The notes under the pieces were generated by a model that searched no databases, had not been told where the DNA came from, and saw nothing but the letters and a program-made list of their open reading frames with translations. A program made the translations under genes and the position numbers. Positions 1-12,600 of a stretch of 64,000 nt of DNA are shown in pieces. Source of the DNA: Sinohyriopsis cumingii. Taxonomy: Eukaryota; Mollusca; Bivalvia; Unionida; Unionidae. Numbering within the stretch: position 1 is the first letter of the stretch; each line of letters starts with the position of its first letter. Where the stretch lies: assembly GCA_028554795.2 (NCBI GenBank), contig CM068827.1:72265809-72329808 (forward strand), written 5' to 3'.

Positions 1-1029
1 GGTGGTGGAGGCAGCGGCGGCTGGGCTGGGCTGTTTAATGGCCGAATTCTCGTTTTATAATTGAGTAGAGAAAAATTATAAATAAAGCGTTTTTTTCTGA
101 TGATATCGTATGTTATTCTCCCTTAAATTACATTTATTTTCAATATGTCCAACATCTGAAAAATATGTAACTAACATGATAATAGAAAAGAAAGCCCGTT
201 TTTAATTAGTGCAACAATACAACAAATGCTTCCGCTAGCTGATATAAAAACAAGGTGGGCACTTAATTAGGTTCTCAGAGAAATGCTAGCAGACATAGCT
301 GTTACAGTAAATTGACATATTTTATGTTTAATTATAAGAAGACAGAATGCACAATTACACTTCAAAGGAACTAAAAGATAGAACTAGAACACAAATATCA
401 ACTGATAATTTTTTAAAATTTAATTGGTATTTATTTAAGTACTGCCTCCACTAGGCATAAGTGATATTTTCATTGATCAAAATGTCCTTGAATATTGTTA
501 ATTGCAGTATATGAAGAATGTTGTTTGAAAAGAAAATGTAACAAATTATACGACTTCTTATTAAAAGGTGACATAAAAGTTTCCGTTGCCAATTTTGATC
601 ACGATTTTCTTCAAGTTCAACAAATAAGGATAATTTTTTTTGTATTATCTGGTTTGAAAAATGGAATCCATGCCTGACCCTACATTATAAGCGGGTTCAC
701 GAGTTATCAGTGCACAAGTTATCAAGGACGTGGTGTACATGGACCACTGTGAAAACGCGTCTCTTAAGCACTGGTGTGCCTTTCTTTGGACATGCTATAC
801 TTAGGCAATTCAAAAGAATGCTGGCATTATTCTGGCACTCTTCTACTATATATGGCTTGTAACGGCATATGGCTAAATTGCAATCATTATGTTGGACACT
901 AATTGGGGTCTACCTGACCAAGTCGTAGACTACCATGTGCATTTATTCACTCATTTTGCAAAAGGCACATCTCAACCAGTCTTACAACCCCCCGGCATGG
1001 CATGGTTCAATAAATTTTGTACCCTAAGC

Positions 1030-2855
1030 CCATACATGCCAACTCCTGGCGAGGAAAAAGTGTAATCCAAGTGGACAAAAAGAATAATCCGTGCAGAAAA
1101 AGAGTAATCCATGTATAACACGATAAAAATTCAATGAGCATATTTACAAAAATGATTTATTTATCCCTCTGAACTTTTAACATCAATTACTGCTTCAAGT
1201 TTTCGTATACAACACTTTGAGCTCTAAAAAGCAACAGACTCTCATCTTGCATTTCAAAACACTTTGTACCAGCTGAGACCATAAATGTTTTGCACACCAG
1301 CAGAGCACTAAGTGCTGGGTTATCACAGAGCCTGGATCTAAATTCAGTTTTACTTTTGTTAACAATGCCGAACAATCTTTCACAGTCAGCATTAGAATCA
1401 TAAAGAACTAAAATTCATTTCATAACCTGACAAAGAAGAGAAAATTTATATCTTACAGTTATTGGGTCTTTTAGCTGGCAAATAAAATGAAAAAATCAAC
1501 TCTGTCCCCATTAAGTACATTGTCAGGTAGACTGCCAACTTGATACTTCAGGAATTCTCCTTCTAATTTATCAGCAGCCTTTCCTGCAGCATGGTGCATC
1601 ATATGACAGAGACAACCTGATATGTACAATGATGGAGGCATTTTTCAAAATACAGAATGCAACTCCTTTATGAATTCCAGTCATCACTGATGTAGCATCA
1701 ACTGAAAACCCCATACAGTTCTGCCAACTTATATTTATTCAAAGCATTATCAAGCAAATAAAAAATTGTTTTCTCCAGTGGAATCTACTGTTGATTCTGG
1801 TAATGAAAGAGGAGCACTCCGACTTTGCTCTTTTTGTTGTCAAAGTCTTTTACACAGACTGGGTACAACTTTTTGTTATCATAATCACTACTCCTGTCTG
1901 TTGCAATACTAAATGGCCCAATTTTCATGGCTTCTGCAATTTTAAGTGAAGTATCTTCTGCTAAACACCTAACAATATTAGATGATTTTGTTATTGTATA
2001 TTCATATTTTCTGCAACTTTGGAATCAGGAAACATCCGTTTGAACAAAGGACCAATGTAGTCTTCTACTGCTAGGGGTAGTCCATGTTCTTTTAAGAACT
2101 CGGTACATAATGCCTCTGCATTTATAAAATTAGTGTCCGCAATTTAGTTCTGCTGTAAAAGAAGTTACTTTAGTACTGGAGTTAGTAAAACGAGCTAATT
2201 CAAGGTTTCTTTATTTTACCACCAAGACCAATATTAAAATCCTTTCCACACAGCCTGCAATGGGCATTAAGCTGCCCTAGAATGGAACGCTGTAATATGT
2301 AGTTAATGTATTATCTCTGAATCGATTTTGCATCTTTTCTAACCCATCTGTGAAATTATTTGAAAAACATTTTGCTCTAACACATGCATCAATTAGAATA
2401 AATCTGACTTGACTTTTAGTGCCAAATACCTACAGACTTGTTCTGTACCAGTTATCAATTTGACCAAAGAATCTGCGAGCAAAGATTACAATTTAGAAAA
2501 CCAGTCTTTTCTCTTCTAACTAAGCCATACAGCTGCTATAAATAGAAACAGAGATCACAAGTCTGAAAGTAGAACCAGCCTACTTCTTGAAAATAGGGCA
2601 TCTACTATAAATAGAACATAATGCTGTTAGGAAAGTGCATGTAAGTCTAAGGACAAGCATACTCTTATGTCGTAGTTGCATAGAAACCGTCTTTTCTAGA
2701 ATACGGTCTGTGGGATTAATGGGATGTTAATAAAAATGAGAAAACAAATTATTCATTTATTTGGAAGGAGATATATCAAAAACGCGCAATCTGAATATAT
2801 TTACGTATAAGGCATAATTTAGTGGAAAAAAGCGTACCGATTATGCCAAGGGCTA
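1030..2855 (-). mobile_element. hAT-like DNA transposon remnant, copy 1
   Basis: This region is similar over about 1.7 kb to 41345-43075 in inverted orientation. On the - strand, fragments of a hAT transposase are readable. The C-terminal dimerisation motif (NADCER.. then [15 protein letters not shown]) falls about 1320-1395, followed by a long C-terminal tail ending near 1187. Several frameshifts and stops separate the pieces. The inner end has three tandem GGATTAC-pyrimidine-rich subterminal units at 1060-1115. The exact ends and target duplication could not be fixed. Confidence 0.7.
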
Positions 2856-3136
2856 TCACAGAATAAATTTTAGTCATCCCATCGAATATTACACGGAAGT
2901 ATGATTTGGTTTTTCACATTTCCTTATAAAATATTATTAAAACATGTTTTCTAGTGGAGAATAATTATTAGAGACTCTTAACAAATGATAATGTAATTCA
3001 TAAAAGCAAACAGCGACTTGTATGTGTTACTGAAATTAACCTGGTCCACCCGATTCTTTTTTCCTAGTCTGTGGGAAACCATCTAATGTTTAAACTTGTC
3101 AGACCCTGCACAGTGTTGCATGACCCAACTATATGT

Positions 3137-3262
3137 GTGGTCAGTGCTAAGAGGTTTATTTAGTGCCAGAACTGCTGGTCCAGTGGTAGGATGGAACCTG
3201 CAGCCTTTCAGGTATGAGTCTAGTGTGCCAACCACTGTACCACCATAGCTCCCGTCTCCCTT
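3137..3262 (-). mobile_element. tRNA-like SINE head fragment
   Basis: The reverse complement reads GAGCTATGGTGGTACAGTGG followed by TTGGCAC, then GGTTCCATCC about 40 bases on. These resemble tRNA/RNA polymerase III A and B boxes. The body that follows does not match the two other SINE families in the window. Confidence 0.4.
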
Positions 3263-3418
3263 AGTCATCATTTACAACATACAGTAAAGTGCACTGGGTC
3301 AATTTTCATCCCCGAGTCCAAAGAAGGTGAAAAATGGTCAAAACACAATATGTAACATATAATATTAGATGGTGATGATTGATATCATATAGAAAAACGC
3401 ATGGCAAAAAACACATAC

Positions 3419-3520
3419 TCCTTTCTGTAACCGCTTGTTTAACAATGCAGATCCACCACCCATCTTTTTCAAATTAGGATATTTTGCTTTCAGTTTTTCC
3501 TCTTCTTGCTTTTCAACATC
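3419..3520 (-). CDS. ENSA: ENSA/ARPP19-type endosulfine, coding exon 2 (gene continues beyond the left edge)
   Basis: The exon encodes 34 residues, DVEKQEEEKLKAKYPNLKKM followed by GGGSALLNKRLQKG, in phase 0. KLKAKYP, the GGS turn and the KRLQKG end are the conserved block preceding the endosulfine phosphosite. The acceptor is TTCTTTGCAG|GAT and the donor GGA|GTATGT. In the family the next exon begins QKYFDSGDY, which holds the Greatwall-phosphorylated Ser. I found no such exon in 1-3412, so the gene is partial here, with 65 residues visible. Invertebrates usually have one gene for the vertebrate ENSA/ARPP19 pair, so the symbol is approximate. Confidence 0.9.
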
Positions 3521-4965
3521 CTGCAAAGAAAAATATCAAAATTTAAATTCACACACAAGAAATTTTTTTTTATCTAAGTAAAAGAAGATTGTTAAAGTCA
3601 ACTGTTTCTAATGAAACAATGCAGGAGAAAGCGGAATCAGCAAATTAGTACGAGGACCAAGTGATCACATATGCCTGCCCACTTTCAATAGAATTCTATC
3701 TATGCCCTAGTATGGCTAGGTTGACTGGAGATTAATGACCAATTCCAATGATATGGACCTTTGGTAAAGCTATGTGGTCTTGAATTTAATTTACTCTGCA
3801 GAAAGTATTATTTTCCTATAAGACCTACCGTGACATGACCTCTGACCTTTAAACTTCAGATTCAGGGTCTTAAACAACGTTAAGTGAAAAAGCTGGAAAA
3901 AATGTAAGACTCTTTTAGCAGAACTTTTTTCAGGAATAAAATGACTGCCCCCTGAACAATCATGAATATAAATTCCAAGTTTGATAAAAATTATATTAGA
4001 AATATCCAGTGTGGTACAAGCTAAGCCGATCAAATGCAAGATTGCCTCATTAGTGTATGTGAAATTTGTCTAAGATTTTGATCATATATTCCAAATTTGA
4101 TCAAATGGTCTCCAGTTTTGGGAACAAGTTCACAGAGCACTCTATTATGTACTTTTGAGAGAGTGATGTGTAAGGTGAATCTATCTGCATTTGTAACATG
4201 CACAATTGAGAGAATGTTAGCATACATCTGTTACTTTCATGTACTGTGGCTGAAAATTCTTCGTTCATTTTACTTACTGAAATTGTACATAATCTCAACA
4301 CACAGCTAACCAACATGAACACCCCCAAGCATTTAAAAAATAAATCAGCTTGAATAAATCACACTATCTTTAGCAGTTATTAAAATGGAAAACAAATTTT
4401 TGCCATACTAGAAAATACCAGTTTCTGAAAGTGCAATGAATGAACTACAAACTCTATAAAATAAAAGAAAGTTAATGGCTCTTTTTTTAACAATTTATCT
4501 TTAGTCAAAGAAGTGCAAAGGACCAAGTGGAAGAAGCAGTTTTTGACAGGTGCATATATGATGGAAGGCCAAGCTGCATACTCTATAATCAAAATTATAA
4601 TCATACACCAAAATAACAGGAATTCAAAGTTCCTTTAACAATACCTATGATATACAAGGTCTTTTTAAAAAATCTAGGATAAAACCTTTGAGGACAACCT
4701 TGGAAATTATTTAGCTTTAAAAATTTAGCCAAATGCAAAATACAAAACTGTAGAGTGCCACCTCAATCACATGCAGATGACCTCATTACTATGCATTGAT
4801 CCTGATGTATTGGAACTCATCTGAGATAATTAAGATATAAAGAGGATATTTTCATATACATTAATACTGGTTATAATTCATCCTGTGGTACAAACAGATG
4901 TGACATTTTAATGAGAGGGGAAGCCATCAATTTAAATGCATCTAATTTGTTTTACAAGATGAAAT

Positions 4966-5032
4966 GTGTGTGTGTGTGTGTGATTGGATTTTTAACATAG
5001 CTTTAAAAACTTTTCAGTCATATTGCTATGAT
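4966..5032 (-). mobile_element. Severely 5'-truncated SINE family A insertion (67 bp)
   Basis: Only the 3' tail (tg-rich tail, then TTTTTCAGTCATATTGC-like core) of SINE family A is present. It is flanked by a 12-bp direct repeat ACAAGATGAAAT at 4954-4965 and 5033-5044, which is direct evidence of retroposition. Confidence 0.85.
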
Positions 5033-5864
5033 ACAAGATGAAATATGTCCAATATCTACGCAGGAAAAGAAAATTGCCTTAAGGTATACCAAAATTAAGC
5101 CTGAATCAAAGAGCTTAGAATATTAAACTCACTCTTTAGCACACTACTCCAACCCCCTTGTTGTAACTTCACCCAGCTTTTAACTACTAATAATATATAT
5201 AAGTGATTTAAGAGAGAGGTAGACTTGGAATGACCTATATTGAAAGTCATACAGGCCATGTAGGCATTCAATACTGTTTTAGTAATGCATGTCATTTTGG
5301 AGAATTTGACGACATACCTTTATGAAGATCCTAACAATACTTAGGAATGTCATTATTTACATGCCCCCAAATAGTACATACAGCTACATCAATGTTAAGG
5401 TATGTGGACATTATTGAATGAGATCAGATAAAGGTGTGATCAAGCACAATTCAGACTGAATGTCACAATGAAAGCTACGCATATTGATAAACAGATTTGT
5501 ACTACCCTATATTGTAATAATCAGACTGAACATGCTCTTTTCTTGACCCAGTTTAGTAGCTTGTCATCACTGTACAAGTTCATACTGCTCAACAATTTTC
5601 ATCTGGAAGTTTTTTGGCAGTTATGGTGCAAAAATAAGAATCCAAGTCTTTAGTTAAACAGAATTAGTTTTAAATTGGAAAACAACCGTTTGTTTCATCT
5701 AAGATGAGTAAATAAATGACCTGAATGACTTTTACTCTAGTCTACTGCACAAAATTCTATTTGTAACTATTTATGAACAGTTTTACATTTGATCGCAAAG
5801 CAAGTCCGAATCTGCAAACGCATTGCACCAGTTTCGCTTTGGTTAAAAACCCTCCAAACAATAC

Positions 5865-5867
<3 letters not shown>

Positions 5868-5915
<48 letters not shown>
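5868..5915. repeat. AT dinucleotide microsatellite
   Basis: A pure alternating AT tract of about 48 bases in ENSA intron 1. The short open frames of Ile-Tyr repeats across it are artefacts. Confidence 0.98.
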
Positions 5916-5920
<5 letters not shown>

Positions 5921-6205
5921 ACACGATTTCCCCAATTTCACTCAAGCATTCGACTGATGTTGACCGTTTGAGACGACTTTGAAACAAGGATAATCTGCGA
6001 CGCAGTGTACGCATTGTTTTATTTGTTTAGTCGTCAAACCACTAAATATATTTTCAATGCTTTTTATCAAATTTAAAGATTTGGCTGTCATAATGTAATT
6101 GTATTAAAGGACATAATATCAAATTAATTTATTTGACAATTAATAACACTCAAGGCCATTTTGTTTACAATCTGAAGCAGACATGTTGCAATTCAACATC
6201 ATCAC

Positions 6206-6298
6206 CTTAGGAGGAGGTGGTGGACCCATCTTCGCGCTTTCAGTTTCTACTTCATCTGGTGCAGAAGATATTTGTCGTGTATCTTCTTCTCTTGACAT
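6206..6298 (-). CDS. ENSA: ENSA/ARPP19-type endosulfine, coding exon 1
   Basis: The exon encodes 31 residues, from MSREEDTRQISSAPDE to a run of five prolines and Lys, and ends in phase 0 at AAG|GTGATG. The start has A at -3. Endosulfines are small, intrinsically disordered, acidic at the N-terminus, and inhibit PP2A-B55 after phosphorylation by Greatwall/MASTL kinase. This exon alone would not identify the family; the call rests on the next exon, which joins in the same phase. It lies head to head with IDH3A. Confidence 0.8.
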
Positions 6299-6588
6299 CT
6301 TGTAAAACAAAGTAATGGAACAATATACGATTGTGTTAATCTTTCAATCCCCGATTTTCAAGCCATCCGCTGAAAATGGCTCCAAATCCATATGTTGTTA
6401 ATTTTAAGCCAATGAAATACTTTCTACTAATTTTGTGCATTGAGCAGACTGCTTCTTAAGTTCATTTATGCAAAACTTACATTTAAGACCTTAAGGTAAC
6501 CCGACTACCAGCTGACGGGTAATAAAGCTGTATTATTCCATTGCGAAAATTGATAGTATTGACGAAAAACCTTCAGAGAAAGAAGAAA
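6299..6588. promoter_or_regulatory. Divergent promoter interval between ENSA and IDH3A
   Basis: Only 290 bases separate the two start codons, so both 5' UTRs and core promoters must fit here unless there are upstream non-coding exons. A CCAAT pentamer is at 6409-6413. I see no clear TATA box. Bidirectional use is inferred from geometry. Confidence 0.6.
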
Positions 6589-6636
6589 ATGGCTGGCCGT
6601 GTAGTGCGGCGTCTGCTTCAAAGCATTTCATCGGAG
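6589..6636 (+). CDS. IDH3A: IDH3A coding exon 1 (presequence)
   Basis: The exon encodes 16 residues, [16 protein letters not shown], and ends in phase 0 at GAG|GTTATT. The MAG..VxRLL beginning and basic composition fit a mitochondrial targeting peptide. The donor is weaker than the other nine, and the presequence is short for the family, so a further small exon between here and exon 2 cannot be excluded. Confidence 0.82.
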
Positions 6637-9600
6637 GTTATTTGCTTTTTTGAAGTTTATACTGCAAGAAATTACTCTAATTTCAAAGAGAAATAATATT
6701 TAGTTCTACTGCATGAATTAAATTTAGTTTTGTTTGGTTTTAGTTCGTGATAACAACCTTCACCCTCAGTTATAACAACTTATAACAAGGTCACACGTGC
6801 CCGATCTCCGACTATACTAACTTACCCTCCCGTTTGTTTGTACCGCCCTACCGATTTTAAGAACGAAAAATACCGAGGATATAGAAAATAAACAAAACGT
6901 AGTTTTTTAATTCATTAGTTCAGAATTTCATACTTGATTGTCGCCAGCTGGCCCCTAACATTGCTATCTTGTTCGCGTTTCAAACCAAATGGAAGCTGTC
7001 GATGTAAACAACCAGTCTGAGACAAGACTGCTTACTGTCCTTGTCCAGTTCTAGAACAGTCTAGTTTTAATATTTATTAAAAAATATGAACAAACTGTAA
7101 AGATGTAACTCTTGTATGTATATGTTCAAAGGAATGTAAGACCAAAGTTAGGAAAGTGTTAAGAACTTCAGCGTCTCTGGCATAATCATCTTTGTGCTTG
7201 CTGTCCATAACAAATTTAAATAGTGCCTATATTTAAATGTCGAAATATCAGAAATGAAGTGGGAAGGGTCAGAGGCAGGTCTGACGAGTAAAGCAAATGT
7301 CATTGTCACTTACAATCAATTTGGGGTGTGGGGTTGGAGCCAATTGCCTATTGAAAAGTTTGAACATTTTGCTGCCACCATAGAGTGGCACCATAGAGTA
7401 GCTGCTTACTTGTGGGTCTAGCAAGCTTGAATGACCTTACAGTGAACCATACCAGCATGAAATTGAATGGAAGATTATTTATTTAATTAGAAATTACAAG
7501 TACAATATTCACTATGCGTTTAATCCACTGACAGATGAGATGAAACTCATTGTTTCCTTTACCCTCATTTATGCATATTTTTAAAAAAAATTGGCCCCCA
7601 GTTCTGACACTGGAAGTATTTTTGACATGCAGTCTTGCAACCCTTAAAGGAAACATTGAAAGTACAGTGTTGATGAAATTTGACTTCATTCTCGCAATTT
7701 GTGTTGCTAGTCACATGACAACCTAAATTTTACAACCTACATGTCCGTAGCTAGAGGTTCAATACTTGTGTGATATCAACAATAATCCCATTTCCAATGT
7801 TGTGTAGAAAACATTTTAAATATTAAATGAAAGTAATGTAATGTTGGTAGAAAAATGAAATGATATATAATTCTTAACATTCTTACTCTGAGAACAAGAC
7901 CAGAAACCTGTTGCTGCTGTAGCACCCTGTAGAAAGCTAGATTCATCAAGCAGAGAGTGCATGTCAATGTGATAGTTATGTGATATGAACAAAAATGTTA
8001 TTAACATACTCTGAGAAACAACTTGCCAATGATGAATTGTCTGACTCACAGACTCCAAAGAAATGCAAAGTTTATGTCAGCTCTGAGAAGGAGAGTAAAT
8101 CTCCAAATGTTGCTTGAAAATTGTATGCCAGGTGGAAAAGTCAGTTTTTCTGTGGGTCGAAAATGCTTTAAAATTTTGAAATGGAGTGATGATGTGTGAA
8201 TGACACAAGAATGCTGGAAAATCAAACCTGTTTGCAACTGAGATCCATTCCAATCATCAAAAAAGTGCTTTAAACTTTGAGGCAGAAAGGGTTGTTGCCA
8301 TGTTTGTTGTGCAAGAACTTTTGCAAAGAAGTTCAAAATCATGCATTTGAAAATATACTATGTGCAGTGTGTAATTTTTATTGAATCATTCAGCTTTACA
8401 GTGATTGTCGTTACATAAGTCCTTTTACTTGAGTCATCGTAGCTCTTGTTGTGACATCCGTCTTTTTTCTGGTAGGCATCTGTTTAAACATCTGGGTTCT
8501 TCAGCTTGACATCAGTCATTGTTCAACAGAATATGATTAACACATTGGGCCTTGGAATAGCATTATTTTTGTAATTTGAACCTTGCATCAAAGAAGTTTT
8601 ACAGATATGTGTTTAAAACAAAGGCTACATAGAAATCTCCAAATGGCTGATGATAGAGATGATGACATAGATTTTTAAAGTTATGAAGCATATCCAAAAT
8701 AATTATATGGGAAAGTGTTAATGGAGATAATAGTGAGTGATTTTGATCCTGAAAATGGTGTAAAATATGAGTGTGATATAGAATCTGGAAGGACATAAAT
8801 AGATGGCATGGCAGTCACACACACCCTCCTTTAGAAGTATTTTGCATTTAAAGATAGAAAATGCAGAATACCAAACCTAATCAAATACAGGTTATTTAAA
8901 AGTAGACTGTAATTTTCATTTCTTTGCTCAAACAATTTAGCAATGTGGGATCTTGTGCTAACAAGCTATATTGTCCTAATAGGGTTAAGATAAACTGAAT
9001 AAATAAGGATAAAAAAATGAAATTAAGAAGTGAATATATCTATATGCAAAATACATCTGTCTGAACAAGCAGACTCTGGCATTTATGGACTTGAAATGCT
9101 AATACAGCATTTTGGAACAGATAAGAAATCTGCATTGTAGTCAAGAACTGATTCAAGAAAGTGAAACTTTTGTACAGCTTATATTAGTGAAACATTTTAT
9201 TTTGGAGCAGAAGTATCCCTTTCAGACAGCAGACTGTGAAGTGGAGGGCAGGCAGGATTTCAGCACTGAGCATTATTTACACACAGATAAGGAACTGATT
9301 AAGTTTATAAGCAATCAACAGATAAATGCTTATACAACTAATGCAACATCTTTTGATTTCATTAGTGCATCAACAGAGGATAGCAGAAAGAAAGACAGAT
9401 ATGGAAGTGTTAGTTAAATATTAAACTTTGGACATTTTCTTCTCCCCCTCCTGTTTTGGCTACTCCCCATTTATTTTGTTGACAAGGGTGGAGCTCCTCT
9501 GTTTAGATAAAATCCTGGCAGCATCTTTGCAGTCATACATAATAGGAAAGAAAAAGGCTTGTGAAAAAATCAGTAATAACCATGTCAGTTTTATTGTCGT

Positions 9601-12600
9601 CTTGTTTGTCTTGTTGTTGTATAGTTTAATGCCATTTTTCAGCACAAGATAGGCTTTATATGGCAGCCAATATAAATGGTGGAGGATGAACCCAGGAAAA
9701 CCCTGTAAAGAACCACCGACCCATGAGAAGCTACTGGCAAGCTTTCTCACATATCCAAATTTGCTGAACGAGAGACTTGAACCCAGACAGGTGAAATGGC
9801 AATGATCCATAACGGTGAGCGCTTTATACCACTTGGCCACTCAGGGCTCCATCTTGTTTGTCTCTTATCATGCCAAGTGTATCTCTAAAAAAATTAGTTT
9901 TCTCCACAAGCAGTGAACAATCCCAGTTGTGAGCTCATGACATTAGAAAAACAAATGACTCTTGAGATTTTGGGGTAAAAGTTAAATGACTTCCTATTTG
10001 AAATCTTTTGAGAACCCAGTCTTCCTACAAAACTGTATGCATTACATTACATGGAACTTATAGTCATATGGGCTTGGAAGACAGGATTCTCAGTGAAACT
10101 GGAGAGCAATTATTTCTTTTGCTAAAAATACTGAGATGAAAAACAGAAGCCTCTCAATCATTGGTGAGTAAAAATCCCACCAATTGTTAAACCTCTACAT
10201 GACATTGAAAAAAAAGTAGGGTATTGTAGGGCCATTTTGGAAAAATTAGGTACTTTGATAAAAAGTAGGAAAAACTAGGGACGAGGGAAAGACTGTTTAT
10301 GTCATAATTCTTTCCAGAGTTTATTTGACAAGAATAATGTGGCATCATATATTTAAATCCAAAAGAGGTGCACAAGTTACGCTTCAGAAAGGTTCTTCTG
10401 TAGCTGCCTTGAGCCTTAAAATGAGAAAATAACATTTTTTATCAACAAATTTGTAAATTTTTTAATTTGGAATTGTGTGCACTATATTGACTGATGCATT
10501 CTGTCACTGGCCATTGAAGTCATCAACACAGTGATTTTAGTGAAAAAATTTACTTTCCATTGTCACTTTTTCACAAATCTACATGCATCACTAGGTACTG
10601 AATGAAGAGAGACACTTTTACTTGGAAGTCAGATGCTACACCTGCTACTTAACCTTCCTGACTGGAGTCAACAACAGTCAGTAAGGACAGTTCCTACCAG
10701 TTGCTGTACAGTGTCTTGCTTCATTGTTTCAAAATGTACAAAAACACTTTTGAATGAAAATGTAACAAAACCACACACCTTAAAACTAAAAGATACTAAC
10801 TTTTGAACAGATTTTGACAGAAAGATGTTAAGTTTCTCATGTTAATACAATATATGAAAAACTAAAAATAATTTTTATTTTTTCCAATTAGAGGTTGACT
10901 ATTTCAATTAAATGTAGAAATAGTACATTGGTCCTGTATCATGTTTAAATTTATTCATTCTTTTCCATAAAAAAATGGTTTTTGTTTTAAGCCATATCCT
11001 CTCCCAGTCCACCCCAACCCCCCATTCTGTAGCATAATAAGAATAGAAGACTTAAATAGCTTAACTATGGCAGTTTCTAGCAGCTAATGGTCAGTGTTGT
11101 GTTTCAGTGTTTGAAAGTAAACACCTTGTGGAATGAAAATGTTTCTTCTTGTCAACAAAACCAAACTATAAAACATGAAAGATATTAGTTTGTGAACAAT
11201 AAATTTGGAGAAATGCATATCGGTTCAGTTCTGATTTTATTGAGAAACTTTTTAATTGTGATATATAAAGCAAACCGTATCTAATAATTATGTATTTTCC
11301 CAATTAGGGACCAAACATTTAAATGTAACAAGTTGAAATGGTCATGATGTACATCTAAATTGATTGTTTTATTTAATTAAATTCACAACAAGTGTATTTT
11401 TTGAAAAGCTATTTCCTATCACACACCCTTTCCAGTAGCGCATTTGAGTAGAAGTTAAATTAACTCATTAACCCAAGGTGCCATGTTTATGTGTCAGGAG
11501 GTAGCACCCTACTTCCAAGCTTTATAGCATCTAGGTCATTTAAGATACACCAAAATGGGTGGAATTGTGGAAAAGTAAAGAAACATAACTCTACAATGAT
11601 GCCAGATAGTTTGGACTTTCTACTCACATTACAAAATACAGCGGGACAAACATTTTTTGAGACCCATTTTTTTTTTTACACCAAAAAATTGTCCATTGTC
11701 AGAATTGGATTTTAGACTTTTTGGTCTGCGATCTAAGGCAGACCAGTCTGAACTGCCCACATACAGTTTAACCTTTGCAAGAAGTAGGGTAACTTGGGGA
11801 TTTGGAGTAAAATGTGGCCATGACACAAAAATGATGGATCCAATAAGCAAAAAAAAAAAAAGTACCATTCTGCTCATGAGTGAGGCAAAAGCCAATGAAA
11901 AAGATGTTTCTAGCACTACTAGGCTTAAGGTTAAATGAACATCTCTTGGAAGCAGATGTATTTGGATGTATTCAGAAGCAACTCCCAGAATGCTTTTCCT
12001 ACTCCCATTTCAGGTGAAAATGACAAAAATCTCCAGGGATTAATGATTTAATGGGTGAATTTTGATGATGTCACCAAATTTGAATATTCCTTGCGTATTT
12101 GATCATTTGTGCATCAATATTTCACATAAATTACAAAATTATTCATTCCTTGACAATTTGTAAGAAATTTCCAAAACCCTTGTTAAATTATGGACTTGAA
12201 ATATGGATTGAGAAAACACAATGACGTTATGACAGTTTCATGCAAAATTGGTTTCTAGCGGTGAATAAAACAAACCTGATAACATTTTATTCTCCCGATT
12301 ATTCTTTTGGCGCAGTGCATATCGCAGCATCACATAGCTATAAGCTTGGACATGCTTACAGGCATCTTTCTATGTAAGAAGCAAAATGCAAAAATGATAG
12401 AGAAATATGCAAAAATGATAGAGAGCCATAACTATTGATCCGCATTATACATAACTTATATCGCCAGATCAGAAACAGGCATTGATCATTGGAGAATATG
12501 CATTTTTGAAATTGCTGCAGTTTGCCTTGATTTTAGAATTCAACTACTGAAAAAAAATAGAGAAATAAAATTTTGGGACCACTCTTTATTCAGAATAATT

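Larger units (their letters stand above)
1..3418 (-). other. ENSA downstream intron sequence and left flank
   Basis: No ENSA exon could be recognised here. The first 35 bases are conspicuously GC-rich (GGCGGCTGGGCTGGG) against an AT-rich background and may be the edge of something outside the window. About 1030-2855 is a hAT-like remnant, listed separately; 3137-3262 is a tRNA-like SINE head. Confidence 0.55.
3521..6205 (-). other. ENSA: ENSA intron 1
   Basis: This 2.7-kb GT-AG intron contains a 67-bp SINE tail insertion at 4966-5032 and a 48-bp AT microsatellite at 5868-5915. A low-copy repeat resembling the Asn-Asp-Ala-rich '..TTTGATCAAATG..' monomers lies around 3900-4320. No coding potential was recognised. 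Confidence 0.7.

Noticed and set aside
5757..6014. Frames with Ile-Tyr repeats on both strands
   Set aside because: They are translations of the AT microsatellite.
9112..9417. 101-codon open frame on the + strand
   Set aside because: It falls in the 3' part of the 1-kb dispersed repeat. The homologous parts of other copies are interrupted, and I see no domain.
9460..9840. 126-codon open frame on the - strand
   Set aside because: It lies almost wholly inside SINE family B copy 9612-9851. The same peptide-like wording appears in the 15.0-kb copy, so it is a SINE artefact.
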